From contig OZ246012.1 in assembly GCA_965230615.1 (NCBI GenBank), forward strand, positions 434,001-498,000: 64,000 nucleotides of DNA, written 5' to 3'. The notes under the pieces were generated by a model, which worked only from the letters and a program-made list of their open reading frames with translations, had not been told where the DNA came from and did not search any database. Source of the DNA: G965230615 sp965230615 (lineage in GTDB: Bacteria > Pseudomonadota > Gammaproteobacteria > HTCC5015). Below, piece by piece: positions 50,336-60,900 of the stretch. Each line of letters starts with the position of its first letter. Position 1 is the stretch's first letter. A program made the position numbers and the translations under genes.

Positions 50336-52144
50336 GTGATTGAGGTTGTACCCAAGGGCCAGTTATTAGCATCTCCTGTTCAAACAGCTTCTCCCATTGA
50401 TGTGGCGGACCTATTAGTTGCGTATTTGCGTCAACTAGGTATCGAGTATGTTTTTGGTGTACCGGGTGGTGCGATCGAGCCGCTTTATAATGCGCTTGCG
50501 CGAAGTGCGCGTGAAGGTGGGCCTGAAGTCATTACTGCTAGGCATGAGACAGGTGCTGCGTTTATGGCGTATGGCTATTACATGGGGAAAAAGCGTTTAG
50601 GCGTATGCTGTTCCACAACAGGGCCGGGTGCAACAAACATGATTACCGGTGTTGCAACAGCTTATGAAAATAGCACACCTATGCTAGTTATCACGGCTCA
50701 AACTGCTTTGTCGAGTTTTGGTAAAGGCGCATTTCAAGAGTCTTCGGACACCAGTATGGATATTTTAGGCATGTTTCAGTACTGTACTAAGTATAATAGC
50801 TTGGTATCGCATGCTGAACAGTTTGAGCAAAAGCTATACTCAGCAATTATGTCTGCCTATCATCATAGTGCTCCTGTTCACTTAAGTATTCCCATGGATA
50901 TTTTTCGTTGTGCGGCAAGCAGTCAACAACCTTCTTATGATTTGACGCCATTACTATCATCCAATGACTTTATCGATAATGATATGTTGCTGGCATTTAT
51001 TCAAGAACTGGAAAGTGCCAAAAATATCGTACTGGTTATCGGGGAAGGTTGTATTGATGCAATAGGTACTATATTAGCGATTGCTTTTATGTTGCAGGCT
51101 AAAATTGTGACAACCCCGCACGGTAAAGGTTTGGTAAGCCCTTATCATCCACTCTTTAGAGGTGTTGTGGGCTTTGCCGGGCATCAATCGGCAATTAAAC
51201 AGTTAGCTGATCCAGATGTTGATTTAGTAGTTGCTATAGGCAGTAATTTGAGTGAGTGGGCCAGTAATAACTGGAGTAAAGAGTTGTTGATGAATAATAA
51301 ACTCGTCCATGTTGAATCGGTGCAAAGCAACTTTACACGCTCACCAATGGCTAAGTTACATGTGCATGGCAATATCAATAGCATTTTTGAAAAAGTCATT
51401 GCAGCCTTATTCTCACAGAGTAATACGGCAGTAATACAGCAGCAGGTGCAGCAGCAGATACATATTGAATACGATGCCGCTAATCGATTCTCACGCCATT
51501 TTATCCTTGATGATGAACATAAATGTAGAGATGACTCTACACCTATTAAGCCGCAGCGCTTAATGTATGAATTAACAGAGATATTTCCCCCGCAAACTTG
51601 TTATTTAGCTGATGTGGGTAATAGCTTTTCATGGACAGTACATTATCTGCATCCGCATGATCGGCGAATGGCTGGTAAGCGTCAGCGTGGTTATGGCGTC
51701 TTTCATTCTTGTTTTGAGTTTGCGCCAATGGGATGGGCAATTGGCGCAGCGGTAGGCATGGCAATGTCACGACCCAATATTCCCATTGTCTGTATTACAG
51801 GCGATGGTAGCTGGCTAATGAATGGGCAGGAAATCACTGTGGCCTTGCAAAGAAATTTAAATATTATATTTATAATTCTAAATGACTCAGCATTAGGCAT
51901 GGTTAAGCATGGGCAACAACTCAATAATGCAGAGCAGGTGGGTCATCAGTTGCCTGATGTAAACTTTGCAGCAATGGCTGCTGCCATGGGTATTGACGCT
52001 TTTATTATTGAATCACCTGATGATTTGCTCAAACTAGACATGGCAGCCATCAATAAGAAGTCTGGGCCTGTATTATTGGATGTAAGGATAGATGCCAGAG
52101 AAATACCGCCAATAAAAAGTCGTATCAATGTGTTAGCTGCTTAA
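50336..52144 (+). CDS. Acetolactate-synthase-like ThDP enzyme (602 aa)
   Basis: The three-domain layout of the ThDP decarboxylase/synthase family is complete. The PYR domain holds FGVPGGAIEPLYNAL and the catalytic glutamate E71 in ARHETGAAFMAYG. The PP domain holds the ThDP/Mg motif from G489-D490-G491 (ITGDGSWLMNGQ) to the later Asn in NDSALGM. It resembles the large subunit of acetolactate synthase, but no small subunit or ilv gene is next to it. The GTG start follows AAGGAAGGTGG. The reaction product (acetolactate, or another 2-oxoacid ligation/decarboxylation) is undecided. Confidence 0.85.
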   Translation: MIEVVPKGQLLASPVQTASPIDVADLLVAYLRQLGIEYVFGVPGGAIEPLYNALARSAREGGPEVITARHETGAAFMAYGYYMGKKRLGVCCSTTGPGATNMITGVATAYENSTPMLVITAQTALSSFGKGAFQESSDTSMDILGMFQYCTKYNSLVSHAEQFEQKLYSAIMSAYHHSAPVHLSIPMDIFRCAASSQQPSYDLTPLLSSNDFIDNDMLLAFIQELESAKNIVLVIGEGCIDAIGTILAIAFMLQAKIVTTPHGKGLVSPYHPLFRGVVGFAGHQSAIKQLADPDVDLVVAIGSNLSEWASNNWSKELLMNNKLVHVESVQSNFTRSPMAKLHVHGNINSIFEKVIAALFSQSNTAVIQQQVQQQIHIEYDAANRFSRHFILDDEHKCRDDSTPIKPQRLMYELTEIFPPQTCYLADVGNSFSWTVHYLHPHDRRMAGKRQRGYGVFHSCFEFAPMGWAIGAAVGMAMSRPNIPIVCITGDGSWLMNGQEITVALQRNLNIIFIILNDSALGMVKHGQQLNNAEQVGHQLPDVNFAAMAAAMGIDAFIIESPDDLLKLDMAAINKKSGPVLLDVRIDAREIPPIKSRINVLAA

Positions 52145-53049
52145 CGCGTCATTGGGAATATCAGATCAAAACGTTGTTGTTCCGACTGAGAAATAGTAAC
52201 ACCTATATGCTCGGCTGTTTTGAGGTGTATTGCTGTTTTCCAAAAGTCCAAAAAAATAACTTTGTCATGTGGCGGTGATTCTAATATTTCATTGAGTTTT
52301 ATACCCAACTGTTCAAAGTCTGGGTATTTGGCAAATAATGCTCCGCTTTTAACATGACCAATATTCGTGCTAATGACCACAAACTTATTTGACCAGGCTT
52401 TAGATAAAATCTCATTAAATAATGGTTTTAGCATAATGCTATTATCATGTATTAGAATAGCGGTTTCCGAGCCAATACCGGAGTTAATAATATTGTTAAA
52501 CATATTGGCACTGGTTTTTTGGTCGGCTACTGTACGAAAGTCTAATGTTAATTTTGATTGACTAAATGCTTTATTAAGGTAATCCTGATACCAGGTATAT
52601 TTAGGTGAAGAGACCATAATAACCCGGGTTACCTCTGGTTTAAGTGTCTGTAATTCTTCTAAGATAGTGCTGGGTTTGGGGGTCAGTACCAAGCTGGTAT
52701 TTGCTGCTTTATCTGACGAGGGTAGCTGGATTGCTGCGTGAATATTTTTGATGTTTTCTATCTCAGGTAATTGCGCAATGGCTTGATTGCCCAATGACAC
52801 AATGGTTGATATTTTATGTTTATTGACCCACTTTTCAATAGCGCCATCTTTCATCTTTTCGTCGACTTCTAATGTCTTCACAGAAAAGCTACGATTTTTT
52901 TTGACAGTATCCAGAATTTGAGTAGTGATTTGTTTTTGAGTTCTATTTTTTGTCAAGGGATAAAGAATACCAACAGCACTATCTTGCGCATAACTATGGC
53001 ATACTAGGATACAGAGTATTAACCCTAGAAATCTGCTTCGTATGCGCAT
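52141..53049 (-). CDS. Periplasmic binding protein, ABC_sub_bind family (302 aa)
   Basis: A signal peptide (LGLILCILVCHSYA) precedes a two-lobed binding protein of the type represented by TrpX-like proteins: AVGILYPLTKNRTQK, STIVSLGNQAIAQ, VLTPKPSTILEELQTLKPEVTRVIMVSSPK, and NIINSGIGSETAILIHDN. No membrane or ATPase genes of an ABC transporter are adjacent; such stand-alone proteins can act in sensing. It is the last gene of the TonB receptor operon, 21 bases after the citrate-synthase-like pair. It overlaps the convergent ThDP gene by 4 bases. Confidence 0.8.
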   Translation of the reverse strand: MRIRSRFLGLILCILVCHSYAQDSAVGILYPLTKNRTQKQITTQILDTVKKNRSFSVKTLEVDEKMKDGAIEKWVNKHKISTIVSLGNQAIAQLPEIENIKNIHAAIQLPSSDKAANTSLVLTPKPSTILEELQTLKPEVTRVIMVSSPKYTWYQDYLNKAFSQSKLTLDFRTVADQKTSANMFNNIINSGIGSETAILIHDNSIMLKPLFNEILSKAWSNKFVVISTNIGHVKSGALFAKYPDFEQLGIKLNEILESPPHDKVIFLDFWKTAIHLKTAEHIGVTISQSEQQRFDLIFPMTR

Positions 53050-53070
53050 GATAGCTTCAGTCCACCTATA

Positions 53071-53883
53071 TTAGAGTGATCGCCGTTTACGACCAGTATA
53101 CTCAATGTCATCACATTGCAGCGGCAAATAAGATAAAGGCGGTGAGTCGGCGGCTTCAGCATAACAAGCATGCATGCCGCCATTGGTAATGAGTGTGCAT
53201 AAACGTGTAACCTCAACTTTTGTGAAGCCTTGATCAAGTAAAAAGGCACACAAAAAACCACCAATATTGATTGACTCATTCAGTTGCTGGCTCAGTTGAG
53301 TATCAAGCGTCATCGAGGCCTGCATATGTTCACCGATCTCAAAGTTCAGTTCCTCGTAACTAATATGGTACATAGTGGGTACGCGTTCATCACCACGGCT
53401 CAATGGTCTAGCCCAACCAGGCATATAGTATTTGCCACTGCTTTTAATCACATGTTGCTGAATAAATTCTTCAACCGAATGTGTTACAAGCTCTGATCTG
53501 GCCAACTGAATAAATTCACAAACCATCTGTAAAGGTGCCGTACCATAAAAGCGTGAATTGGACGCAATCATACCGGCTGCAACGGATACCACAGCAGGGG
53601 CCTTAACTGTGCCACCAAAAGATGCCATCTGATTACACCAGATACGAGAGTCTGGCCAGCTAATACAGCTAAATAACGCTTCTAGCCATTTTGCTAAAGC
53701 AAGACTGATTTCTTTACCGGTTGCATTCAACGCCATCACTTTAAACCATGGCCAATCGCCCGCTAAACTATTGAGCATATTATGGCCATGGCTGAATACC
53801 TGACCTTGCTGTGGTTGCCAGCCACCATGCGCTTCAATACGATTATGCATCTTGGACCAAGGGGCATGATTACTCATTGGCAT
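53071..53883 (-). CDS. Citrate-synthase-superfamily protein 2, altered active site (270 aa)
   Basis: The segment WPDSRIWCNQMASFGGTVKAP with VVSVAAGMIASNSRFYG and the later YMPGWARPLSRGDERVP pattern match the C-terminal half of citrate-synthase-like folds, where the usual motifs are an HGG segment, a PGFGH segment, and an Asp-Pro-Arg segment. Here PGFGH is PGWAR, and the HGG segment is GTAP. An Asp (in RGDER) remains. The protein overlaps its paralogue by 14 bases, so they are translated together. A heteromeric enzyme, a degenerate subunit, or a new ligase/lyase are all possible. Confidence 0.6.
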   Translation of the reverse strand: MPMSNHAPWSKMHNRIEAHGGWQPQQGQVFSHGHNMLNSLAGDWPWFKVMALNATGKEISLALAKWLEALFSCISWPDSRIWCNQMASFGGTVKAPAVVSVAAGMIASNSRFYGTAPLQMVCEFIQLARSELVTHSVEEFIQQHVIKSSGKYYMPGWARPLSRGDERVPTMYHISYEELNFEIGEHMQASMTLDTQLSQQLNESINIGGFLCAFLLDQGFTKVEVTRLCTLITNGGMHACYAEAADSPPLSYLPLQCDDIEYTGRKRRSL

Positions 53884-54676
53884 TAGTTGCTCCTTTAATG
53901 TGGTAGTGCTTATTATCTATCCAAGGTAATGAGTCCCAGCTTTTACCAACAGACTCCATAGAGTGTGCCAGGACACTGGGTGCGATTATCAATTGATAAA
54001 TTGCGCCACAGGCTTTGGGAACAAAGCCCAAGTCCAACAGTCCAGCGGCAGCGACGGCGGGTACCAACCAACCGGCTTGCGGCGTAATATAGGATACAAA
54101 TTCGCCAGACCATTGCATATGATGACCCCCATGTTCATCATTGAGTGCAATAGCGAGTTTTTGTGTATGCAGATCAACACTACCATACATTGTGCCAAAT
54201 CCAGGTGCAACACGGTCATCGCTGTCTGTCGCTTTTTGCAGATACTCTTCGGCGACTTGTGCAGCAGGCCGCGCAAGCTGGTCGCGGATAAATCTAGCGG
54301 CTTGTTCGATCTCAGTGGCGCCCAAAAACTCGCCTGATGCCATCAATAAACCGATAGGTAATAAGTCACCCGGCATGGTGCCACTGGCTGCGGCCACCGT
54401 CGCTGCCCGACAAGCAGGGTGACGTAGCCCGGGGTTAGCAAGGGCAACAAATAGGCGGTCAAAGGCGGCCAGGGTAGGCTGATCAGGCAAATCACCCTTG
54501 AATAACAAAAAAATAAGCTCAGAAAAGCTACAATGGCCGATCAAATCGATATTATTATAACCGTGTGTAAACCTGTCTTCATTGATAAAGGGGTTATCCT
54601 TACTGGCTACTTCATCCGTAATTTGTGTTGTGAGTTTTTCTGCAAACTGAGTATTTCGCCACTGTACGTCTAACAT
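53870..54676 (-). CDS. Citrate-synthase-superfamily protein 1, altered active site (268 aa)
   Basis: The N-terminal part FTHGYNNIDLIGHCSFSELIFLLFKGDLP matches the start of the citrate synthase/citryl-CoA lyase fold. GLLMASGEFLGATEIEQAARFIRDQL aligns with the region that usually reads GEHHGGAIE, and VAPGFGTMYGSVDLHTQKL with the PGFGHPVH...DPR region. The key histidines therefore appear replaced. The length (~268 aa) equals that of citryl-CoA lyase. It lies 14 bases after the TonB receptor and is followed directly by its paralogue. Confidence 0.65.
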   Translation of the reverse strand: MLDVQWRNTQFAEKLTTQITDEVASKDNPFINEDRFTHGYNNIDLIGHCSFSELIFLLFKGDLPDQPTLAAFDRLFVALANPGLRHPACRAATVAAASGTMPGDLLPIGLLMASGEFLGATEIEQAARFIRDQLARPAAQVAEEYLQKATDSDDRVAPGFGTMYGSVDLHTQKLAIALNDEHGGHHMQWSGEFVSYITPQAGWLVPAVAAAGLLDLGFVPKACGAIYQLIIAPSVLAHSMESVGKSWDSLPWIDNKHYHIKGATNANE

Positions 54677-54690
54677 TGCTGCTCCTTGAT

Positions 54691-56790
54691 TTAATAGTGA
54701 TAGCTTACCTCCAATTGTAGGCTACGTTCACTTAAAGGGTAATCATTAGGTACGAGTGATCCTGTCGGAATATCTAGGTTTGCAGGGCTGGGCTCCAATC
54801 GGTCATCATCAGTAGCATTGTGTACTGTCAGCGCAAAGTCCCAGTGCTGGGTAGAAGAATAACGTAACGAGATATCAAATGTTAGGTAGTCATCCAATTC
54901 TGACCGAGGGTCTTGTGAAACGCGTTTACGGTCCATAACCTGTTCTGCGGCAAGGTGCAGATGCCAGTTAGCATCGATTTCCCAGTTGCTGTATAGATAA
55001 ATCTTTGTTTGTGGTGTATTGGCAACATCATCACCATTATCAACCTCAGCTTTTTGAAAGGATAGGTTGCCACCAAAACTGCCTGCAGAATGATCACGAT
55101 TGAACTCCAACTCAATTCCTGAGCCTTCTTGCTTACCAATATTTTGAGCGGTTGAAGAAGTGCCAGATTGATCAGGTATATAGTTAATTTGGTCTTCAAT
55201 ATCATAAAAGTACAAGCTGATATTATAATGCATGGCGCCTGACTCAATATCCGCGGCTATTTCAAATGTATCAATGACTTCTGGGTCAAGTTCTGGGTTA
55301 CCTAGGAAGGCAGGGTTATTTGCACCGCTGAGTTCAAAAAAGCTTGGGGCACGAAAGGCGCGACCATACAAAGCTTTAATATGTGTGTTATAGCTGGGTG
55401 ACCATACTAATGCGACACGTGGGTTAGTGGTATTACCAAAGTCAGAATAGTCATCGAAACGAATACCAGCAGTTAATGCCCAGTCGGTTTTAAATTTCCA
55501 TTCATCCTGCAGAGAAAGGTACGATACTGTTCTGTCTGTTTCTGGTAAATAAACAAACTGCGTATTAGAGACATTAGTTAACGTGCCATTAACAACACCT
55601 TCAGTACCATTGATAACGCCAGGCCCAAAGTTTTTTGTCTCCCGGCCTTCGGCTTCAAGGCTTTGCCAGCCTATTGCAAAACGCGCTGTATGACGTTCAC
55701 CTGCGCGCACAAAAGCCAATTGTGTTCGTATTTGAGTTTCCAGAGAATCGGGGTTACCAATAAAACCTTCTGAAAATAATACAGGTGTGCCTAAGGGGTT
55801 CACATTACCATCTGTACCTATTGGTAAAACAGTGCCTGCCGGAAATAAAGTAATATCTGTTTTTATTTCCAGGTCCATATAAGATACAGTGGGTTGTAGC
55901 TGCCAATCATCATTGAGTTGATAGTTGGCTGTCCAGTCGATCAGATAATTGCGCTCTTCATTAGTACCGCTGGGGTCGAGTGCTTGTGCAATACCAGGAC
56001 CTGTGCCAGCATCGACTTGCCAGTACCAGGCATTCAAGGACCAGTTATCCCGCATTAATGTTGTACGTAAATCGAGCCTTTCAATCATTGTGTTAGCGGC
56101 GCCTGGTGCATTACTGGCGTTAGTGCCGAATAAATCAAAAAGTGATTGTGCATCGAAGTCAATCACACGACTATCATCACCATCAGCGTCGGAGTATTCG
56201 ATGGTCGTTAATAATTTAGTCTCACCAACTTCATAAGGTAGCACTGCCCATGCCTGAGTTGTTTCAAATGAGCCAATGCGAGCGCCAACCTCACTCCTGG
56301 CATTGTCAGGTGATTTGGTCACAACATTGATGACACCAGCATAAGCATCGGCACCATATACCGCTGAGCCAGGGCCACGTATTATCTCAATACGTTCAAC
56401 AGAATGAATAGGAATTTGCGGGTAAAAACCACGGTTACCCAGCACTTGATATTTTAGTGGTATTTCATTTACCAACAGTAATACCTGTGGGTTTGAATCA
56501 GTGATAATCCCCCTGATATTAATGGTTGGGGTCCAGCGATTAGAGCTTAAGCCAATATGTAGACCTGGTACTGAGCGTAAGGCATCATCTATGCTGCGTG
56601 CGCCCATTTTTACTATTTCTGCTTTAGTAATTACAGTCGCAACAGCGGGAGCTGCTGAGATAGGTTGATCTATACCTGTGGCGAGACGAAGAAGCTCTTC
56701 ATCACCACCGCCAAAACTGTCAAACATACCATCTTGCGCAAATGCGCCTTGACTGAGTGCCAAAGTGCACAATAAGGTTTTGTATTTCAT
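54691..56790 (-). CDS. TonB-dependent outer-membrane receptor (699 aa)
   Basis: A signal peptide (LCTLALSQGAFA) is followed by a short acidic N-terminus, the plug domain (VATVITKAEIVKMGARSIDDALRSVPGLHIG, VERIEIIRGPGSAVYGADAYAGVINVVTK), and a ~550-residue beta barrel ending in the aromatic signal SLQLEVSYHY. It resembles the BtuB/FepA/colicin-I-receptor group, but the ligand is unknown. It opens the minus-strand operon with the citrate-synthase-like pair and the periplasmic binding protein. Confidence 0.93.
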   Translation of the reverse strand: MKYKTLLCTLALSQGAFAQDGMFDSFGGGDEELLRLATGIDQPISAAPAVATVITKAEIVKMGARSIDDALRSVPGLHIGLSSNRWTPTINIRGIITDSNPQVLLLVNEIPLKYQVLGNRGFYPQIPIHSVERIEIIRGPGSAVYGADAYAGVINVVTKSPDNARSEVGARIGSFETTQAWAVLPYEVGETKLLTTIEYSDADGDDSRVIDFDAQSLFDLFGTNASNAPGAANTMIERLDLRTTLMRDNWSLNAWYWQVDAGTGPGIAQALDPSGTNEERNYLIDWTANYQLNDDWQLQPTVSYMDLEIKTDITLFPAGTVLPIGTDGNVNPLGTPVLFSEGFIGNPDSLETQIRTQLAFVRAGERHTARFAIGWQSLEAEGRETKNFGPGVINGTEGVVNGTLTNVSNTQFVYLPETDRTVSYLSLQDEWKFKTDWALTAGIRFDDYSDFGNTTNPRVALVWSPSYNTHIKALYGRAFRAPSFFELSGANNPAFLGNPELDPEVIDTFEIAADIESGAMHYNISLYFYDIEDQINYIPDQSGTSSTAQNIGKQEGSGIELEFNRDHSAGSFGGNLSFQKAEVDNGDDVANTPQTKIYLYSNWEIDANWHLHLAAEQVMDRKRVSQDPRSELDDYLTFDISLRYSSTQHWDFALTVHNATDDDRLEPSPANLDIPTGSLVPNDYPLSERSLQLEVSYHY

Positions 56791-56929
56791 ATTTATTCAC
56801 CGATTTTTTGAAAACACCATATCTGATGGTGTTCATCGGCAAGGCAGTTAATTTCTATAACGCTCAGAAAATTAAGGCGATTTTAGCTAGTGTATTCCCC
56901 AGGTCTGTTTGTCGAAATATCGGCTACGC

Positions 56930-57655
56930 TCACGGGTTATGTGCTTGAGCTACCATATTTTCCAGGTCACGATAATTGTGTTGCCATAGGTCGAACATTT
57001 GTTGGCTCATTGGATCTGGGAAAATATCAGCTTCATCGGCAAGTAAGCCTTCTATTATATTATTAGCAGCAGTGCTCGGACTGGTTTTTTCTATCTCAAT
57101 CGTACTAATCATATCAGTATCAATGGGGCCTGGGTTGACAGTATGCACACTGATACCGGTTTGTGCTAAGGCTATTCGTAAGCCCTGGGATAATGAAAAC
57201 AAAGCGGCCTTTGAAGCGCAATAGCCGCTGGCGAGTGGGTTGTTTACAAAAGCGCTGATACTGACAATATTAACCAGCGCACTATCTTGTTGCTTTTCTA
57301 GCACGGGTTTGAACGCTCTGATCATTGCTAGTGTGCCAAAGTAATTGGTTTCCATATCATTCTTGATAGCTGTGAGTGGACCGGTCAGCGCGCTAACCAG
57401 CTCGGCGGTTCCCGCATTATTAATTAATAGGTTTATATCGCCAGCAAGCTTGACTGTATTGCTGATATGTTGCTCGTTGGTGATATCGAGTTGTAATTTT
57501 ATTACTCTTTCGTCATTAAAATCGGGTAAGCTCTGCGAATCTCGGGCTGTTGCATAGATTTTGGTGACAGCGTTTTGTAATAAACTTTCGACCAAGGCTT
57601 TACCAATACCTCTGTTTGCTCCCGTAACCATTGCGACTCTATTTTTTATATCCAT
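56930..57655 (-). CDS. Short-chain dehydrogenase/reductase (241 aa)
   Basis: A classical SDR: the cofactor motif VTGANRGIGKAL, NNAG in LINNAGTAELV, the catalytic Ser in NIVSISAF, and YCASKAA for Y-x(3)-K. The loop after the first strand pair (ATARDSQSL) suggests NADP(H). The substrate is unknown. GAGGGAAATAAG precedes the ATG. It lies 139 bases upstream of the receptor gene on the same strand. Confidence 0.92.
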   Translation of the reverse strand: MDIKNRVAMVTGANRGIGKALVESLLQNAVTKIYATARDSQSLPDFNDERVIKLQLDITNEQHISNTVKLAGDINLLINNAGTAELVSALTGPLTAIKNDMETNYFGTLAMIRAFKPVLEKQQDSALVNIVSISAFVNNPLASGYCASKAALFSLSQGLRIALAQTGISVHTVNPGPIDTDMISTIEIEKTSPSTAANNIIEGLLADEADIFPDPMSQQMFDLWQHNYRDLENMVAQAHNP

Positions 57656-57976
57656 TACTTATTTCCCTCTTGTTTTTGCAAGCTGGTGGCAATTAACTTC
57701 GTGCTGATCAGTTTATCACTATATGACACTAAATTAAATTTAGCACCTATCAACTCACTGTTAATCGTCATACTGGCAGTCCCGGCATAGATGTATAAAT
57801 CTTTAGTTTTTTAATCTGCTTTTTAATGCTTTCTTTAAAAAGATTAAGAAATTTAGCTGCGGGCCGCTAAGTGACCTGCAAACTGCAATTAAATTTTAGA
57901 GTAGATTTATAGTTAACTCAGGGAGAGTCATAAAAGCGATTATGGCCAAACCTTCATAATCTCATAAGGATATATT
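57656..57976. other. Divergent intergenic region (321 bases)
   Basis: No gene is seen. It separates the SDR gene from the kinase gene and must contain promoters for both. It is AT-rich. A short inverted repeat TTAGC/GCTAA lies near 57857-57871. No strong sigma-70 pair stands out. AAGGA lies 7 bases before the TTG start of the kinase. Confidence 0.6.
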
Positions 57977-60900
57977 TTGCCAAATTTAAATGTCAAAATA
58001 AAAAGCATATTGCAAAATATATTTTCCTTGCGAAAAACCAGCTTTAAGCATCAGCTGGTTTTGACTTTCACTCTGGGTATCATCATTTTAGCCTTTCTAA
58101 CTTCGCTTGCAACCTATACTCTAACCAGTCAGTCTTTTCGCGATAGGCTTGTTGAAGAAGGGTTACAACTAACCAAAATTTTTGCCAGTGAAAGTGTATT
58201 GGCTTTGCTTTACCAAAGTGCCGACAATGCTAGAGATTTTGCAGAAACTACATTAGCATCCGCAGATGTTTTAGGCGTTGCAGTATACTACAATGATGGC
58301 AGTGCACTACTTGAACTCGGTAAAGTAAAAAGTGATATTGCAGCGATTAGCAGCCTACCTGATGAGGCCTATCTTGCCTATGAGTCTGAGCATGATTGGC
58401 ATTACATGGCGCCCGTATATAGCATGGCAACCGATGAGAGTGGCGAAGAGTCATTATTTGGTATGGAGTCACCAGAGCCTGAAGTGTTGGGCTATGTAAA
58501 AATTGTTATGGGTAAACAGTCATTGCAGGCAATGACCTCTGATGTGCTACAAAGTAACGTAACAGTAACAGCCTTATTAGCCTTTTTTCTATTATTAACA
58601 TTATTAGCCATTACACGACGGCTGATTAAACCGTTATCTGACCTTGAACTCATCATGCTGCAAATTGAGCATGGTAATGGCTATGCGCGAGCGAATGTAC
58701 GTGGTCCTAAAGATATTATGGATATGCAGCATGCTTACAATATGATGATTGATATATTGGAAGTCAGAGAGGCAGATCTGGTCACGGCAAGAGATATGGC
58801 TTTAGAGTCTGCCAGAGCGAAAGGACAGTTTGCGGCAAATGTAACACACGAGCTGCGCACGCCGCTGAATGGTATTTTGGGTATGCTGCAGCTATTAGAC
58901 AGTCCTGATTTGAATCAGCTGCAAAAGCAATATGTTGACACAGCCCAAAACTCGGCTGAGTCATTGTTAATGTTGATTAATGATATCTTGGATTTCTCTA
59001 AAATCGATGCGGAAAAAGCTGCTTTGCAGCCTATTGATTTTGAATTGCATAAATTAGTTAAAGAAGTAACAGATTTGCTTGCGCATCAGGCAAGAAAAAA
59101 ATCAATTTATCTGCGCTATGAGATCGAAGCCAGTGTGCCAAATTTCCTGAAAGGTGAATGTAATAGGATTCGTCAAGTTCTGTTTAATCTTATTGGTAAT
59201 GCTATTAAGTTTACTGAGGAAGGTGGAGTCACTCTAAAAGTGAAAGTCGTTGCCGATGGTGAAGTGTATTTGCAGGAAGGTGATACGCCATCAATCGAGT
59301 TCTCTGTAGAAGATACTGGTATTGGTATTGCTAAAGATGCAAAGGAACGTATTTTCGAAGCATTCTCTCAAGCAGATGGCTCTACATCTCGTAACTATGG
59401 CGGTACTGGCTTAGGACTGACAATCAGTCGTCAATTAACCCAGTTTATGGGAGGGCAGTTGCAGCTTGAGAGTGAGCTGAATAAAGGCAGTCGTTTTTGG
59501 TTTGACTTGCCATTGGAAGTATTAGAGGCGGCAGGGGAGGACGCTTCCTTATCAGATATTCAATCGGATGCTACCTTACATCCATTGCCACCTAATTTGC
59601 ATGTGATGGTTGTTGATGATAATCGAACCAATCAGCAGGTCGCTAAGGGTATGCTGGAACGTTTGGGTTGCTATGTAGATGTGGCAGGGTCAGGTGAAGA
59701 AGCGCTACGTATGGTTTTCCAGAAACCCTATGCAGTGATTTTTATGGATGTACAAATGCCAGGGATGGATGGTTATGATGTAACGGACCAAATCCGGCGT
59801 TTAGAAGAAGAATCTGCTCATGTACCGGTTATTGCGATGACAGCAAATAATATGCAGGATGATATTGAGCACTGCTTAAATGTAGGCATGGATGACTTTT
59901 TGCCTAAACCATTTAAGATGCATCATCTACATGCTTTAATGCAGCATTGGGTGAATAATGAAAACACAACAACAACGCGTGATGAGCCCTTGCTCGGAGA
60001 GGAAAAGATTGAAACAGGGCATGCAGTAGCGAATGATAGCTTTGGGCAGTCTCAACAATTTGAGCATGTTCCAGTGATGCCTGCTGAAGCAAAGTCTGTT
60101 CTGGATAGAGGCGTGCTTGATGTATTGCATGAAAATGCAGGCAATGCATTTATCGAAATGATCGAAGTTTATTTGGAAGACCAATTGCTCTACGTTGATG
60201 CCATTAATAAGGCCATAAAGACGGAAGATCGTGAGTTGTTACAACGTACAGCACACACTTTAAAAGGCAGTAGCCGTAACTTTGGTGCAAACTATCTGGG
60301 TGATATTTGTATGTACTTTGAAGAAGCGGCGATCGAAGCTGATCTTTCAGAACTAGAAGCCAATACTGCTATGTTAGATTCTGCAGTATTAGCTGTACGG
60401 GATGTGTTGTCAGCAGAGTTTGAAAATCTAAAAAGTGCTCAGGTGCAAGAAGATGTAGAGCTTGATCAAAGCTCTCATCTACTCGTTGTTGATGATGACC
60501 GGAGTATGCGTTTGACAATGCGCAAAGTTCTAGAAGGCGATGGTTATCATGTCGATGAGTGTTGTACAGGTGCGCAGGCGTTAAGCTTCTGTGAAGAGAC
60601 CATGCCGGATCTGGTGCTAATGGATGCCATGATGCCAGGCATGGATGGCTTCAGTGCCTGTAAAGAATTACGCAAAATGCCCAGTGGGGCTCATGTGCCT
60701 ATGTTGATTGTCACAGCGCTAGATGATGAAAGCTCTATAGATCGTGCATTTGCTGCTGGTGCTAACGACTTTATTCCTAAGCCGGTTAACTTTGCGGTAC
60801 TCAGACAGCGCATCTCACGCTTATTAGAAGCCAGTAAAGCTGAGAAGCATGTACGGCATTTAGCTTACCATGATACCTTGACAGGCTTGCCCAATCGGCG

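Noticed and set aside
57857..57871. TTAGC/GCTAA repeat as a terminator
   Set aside because: The stem is only 5 bp and no T-run follows on either strand.
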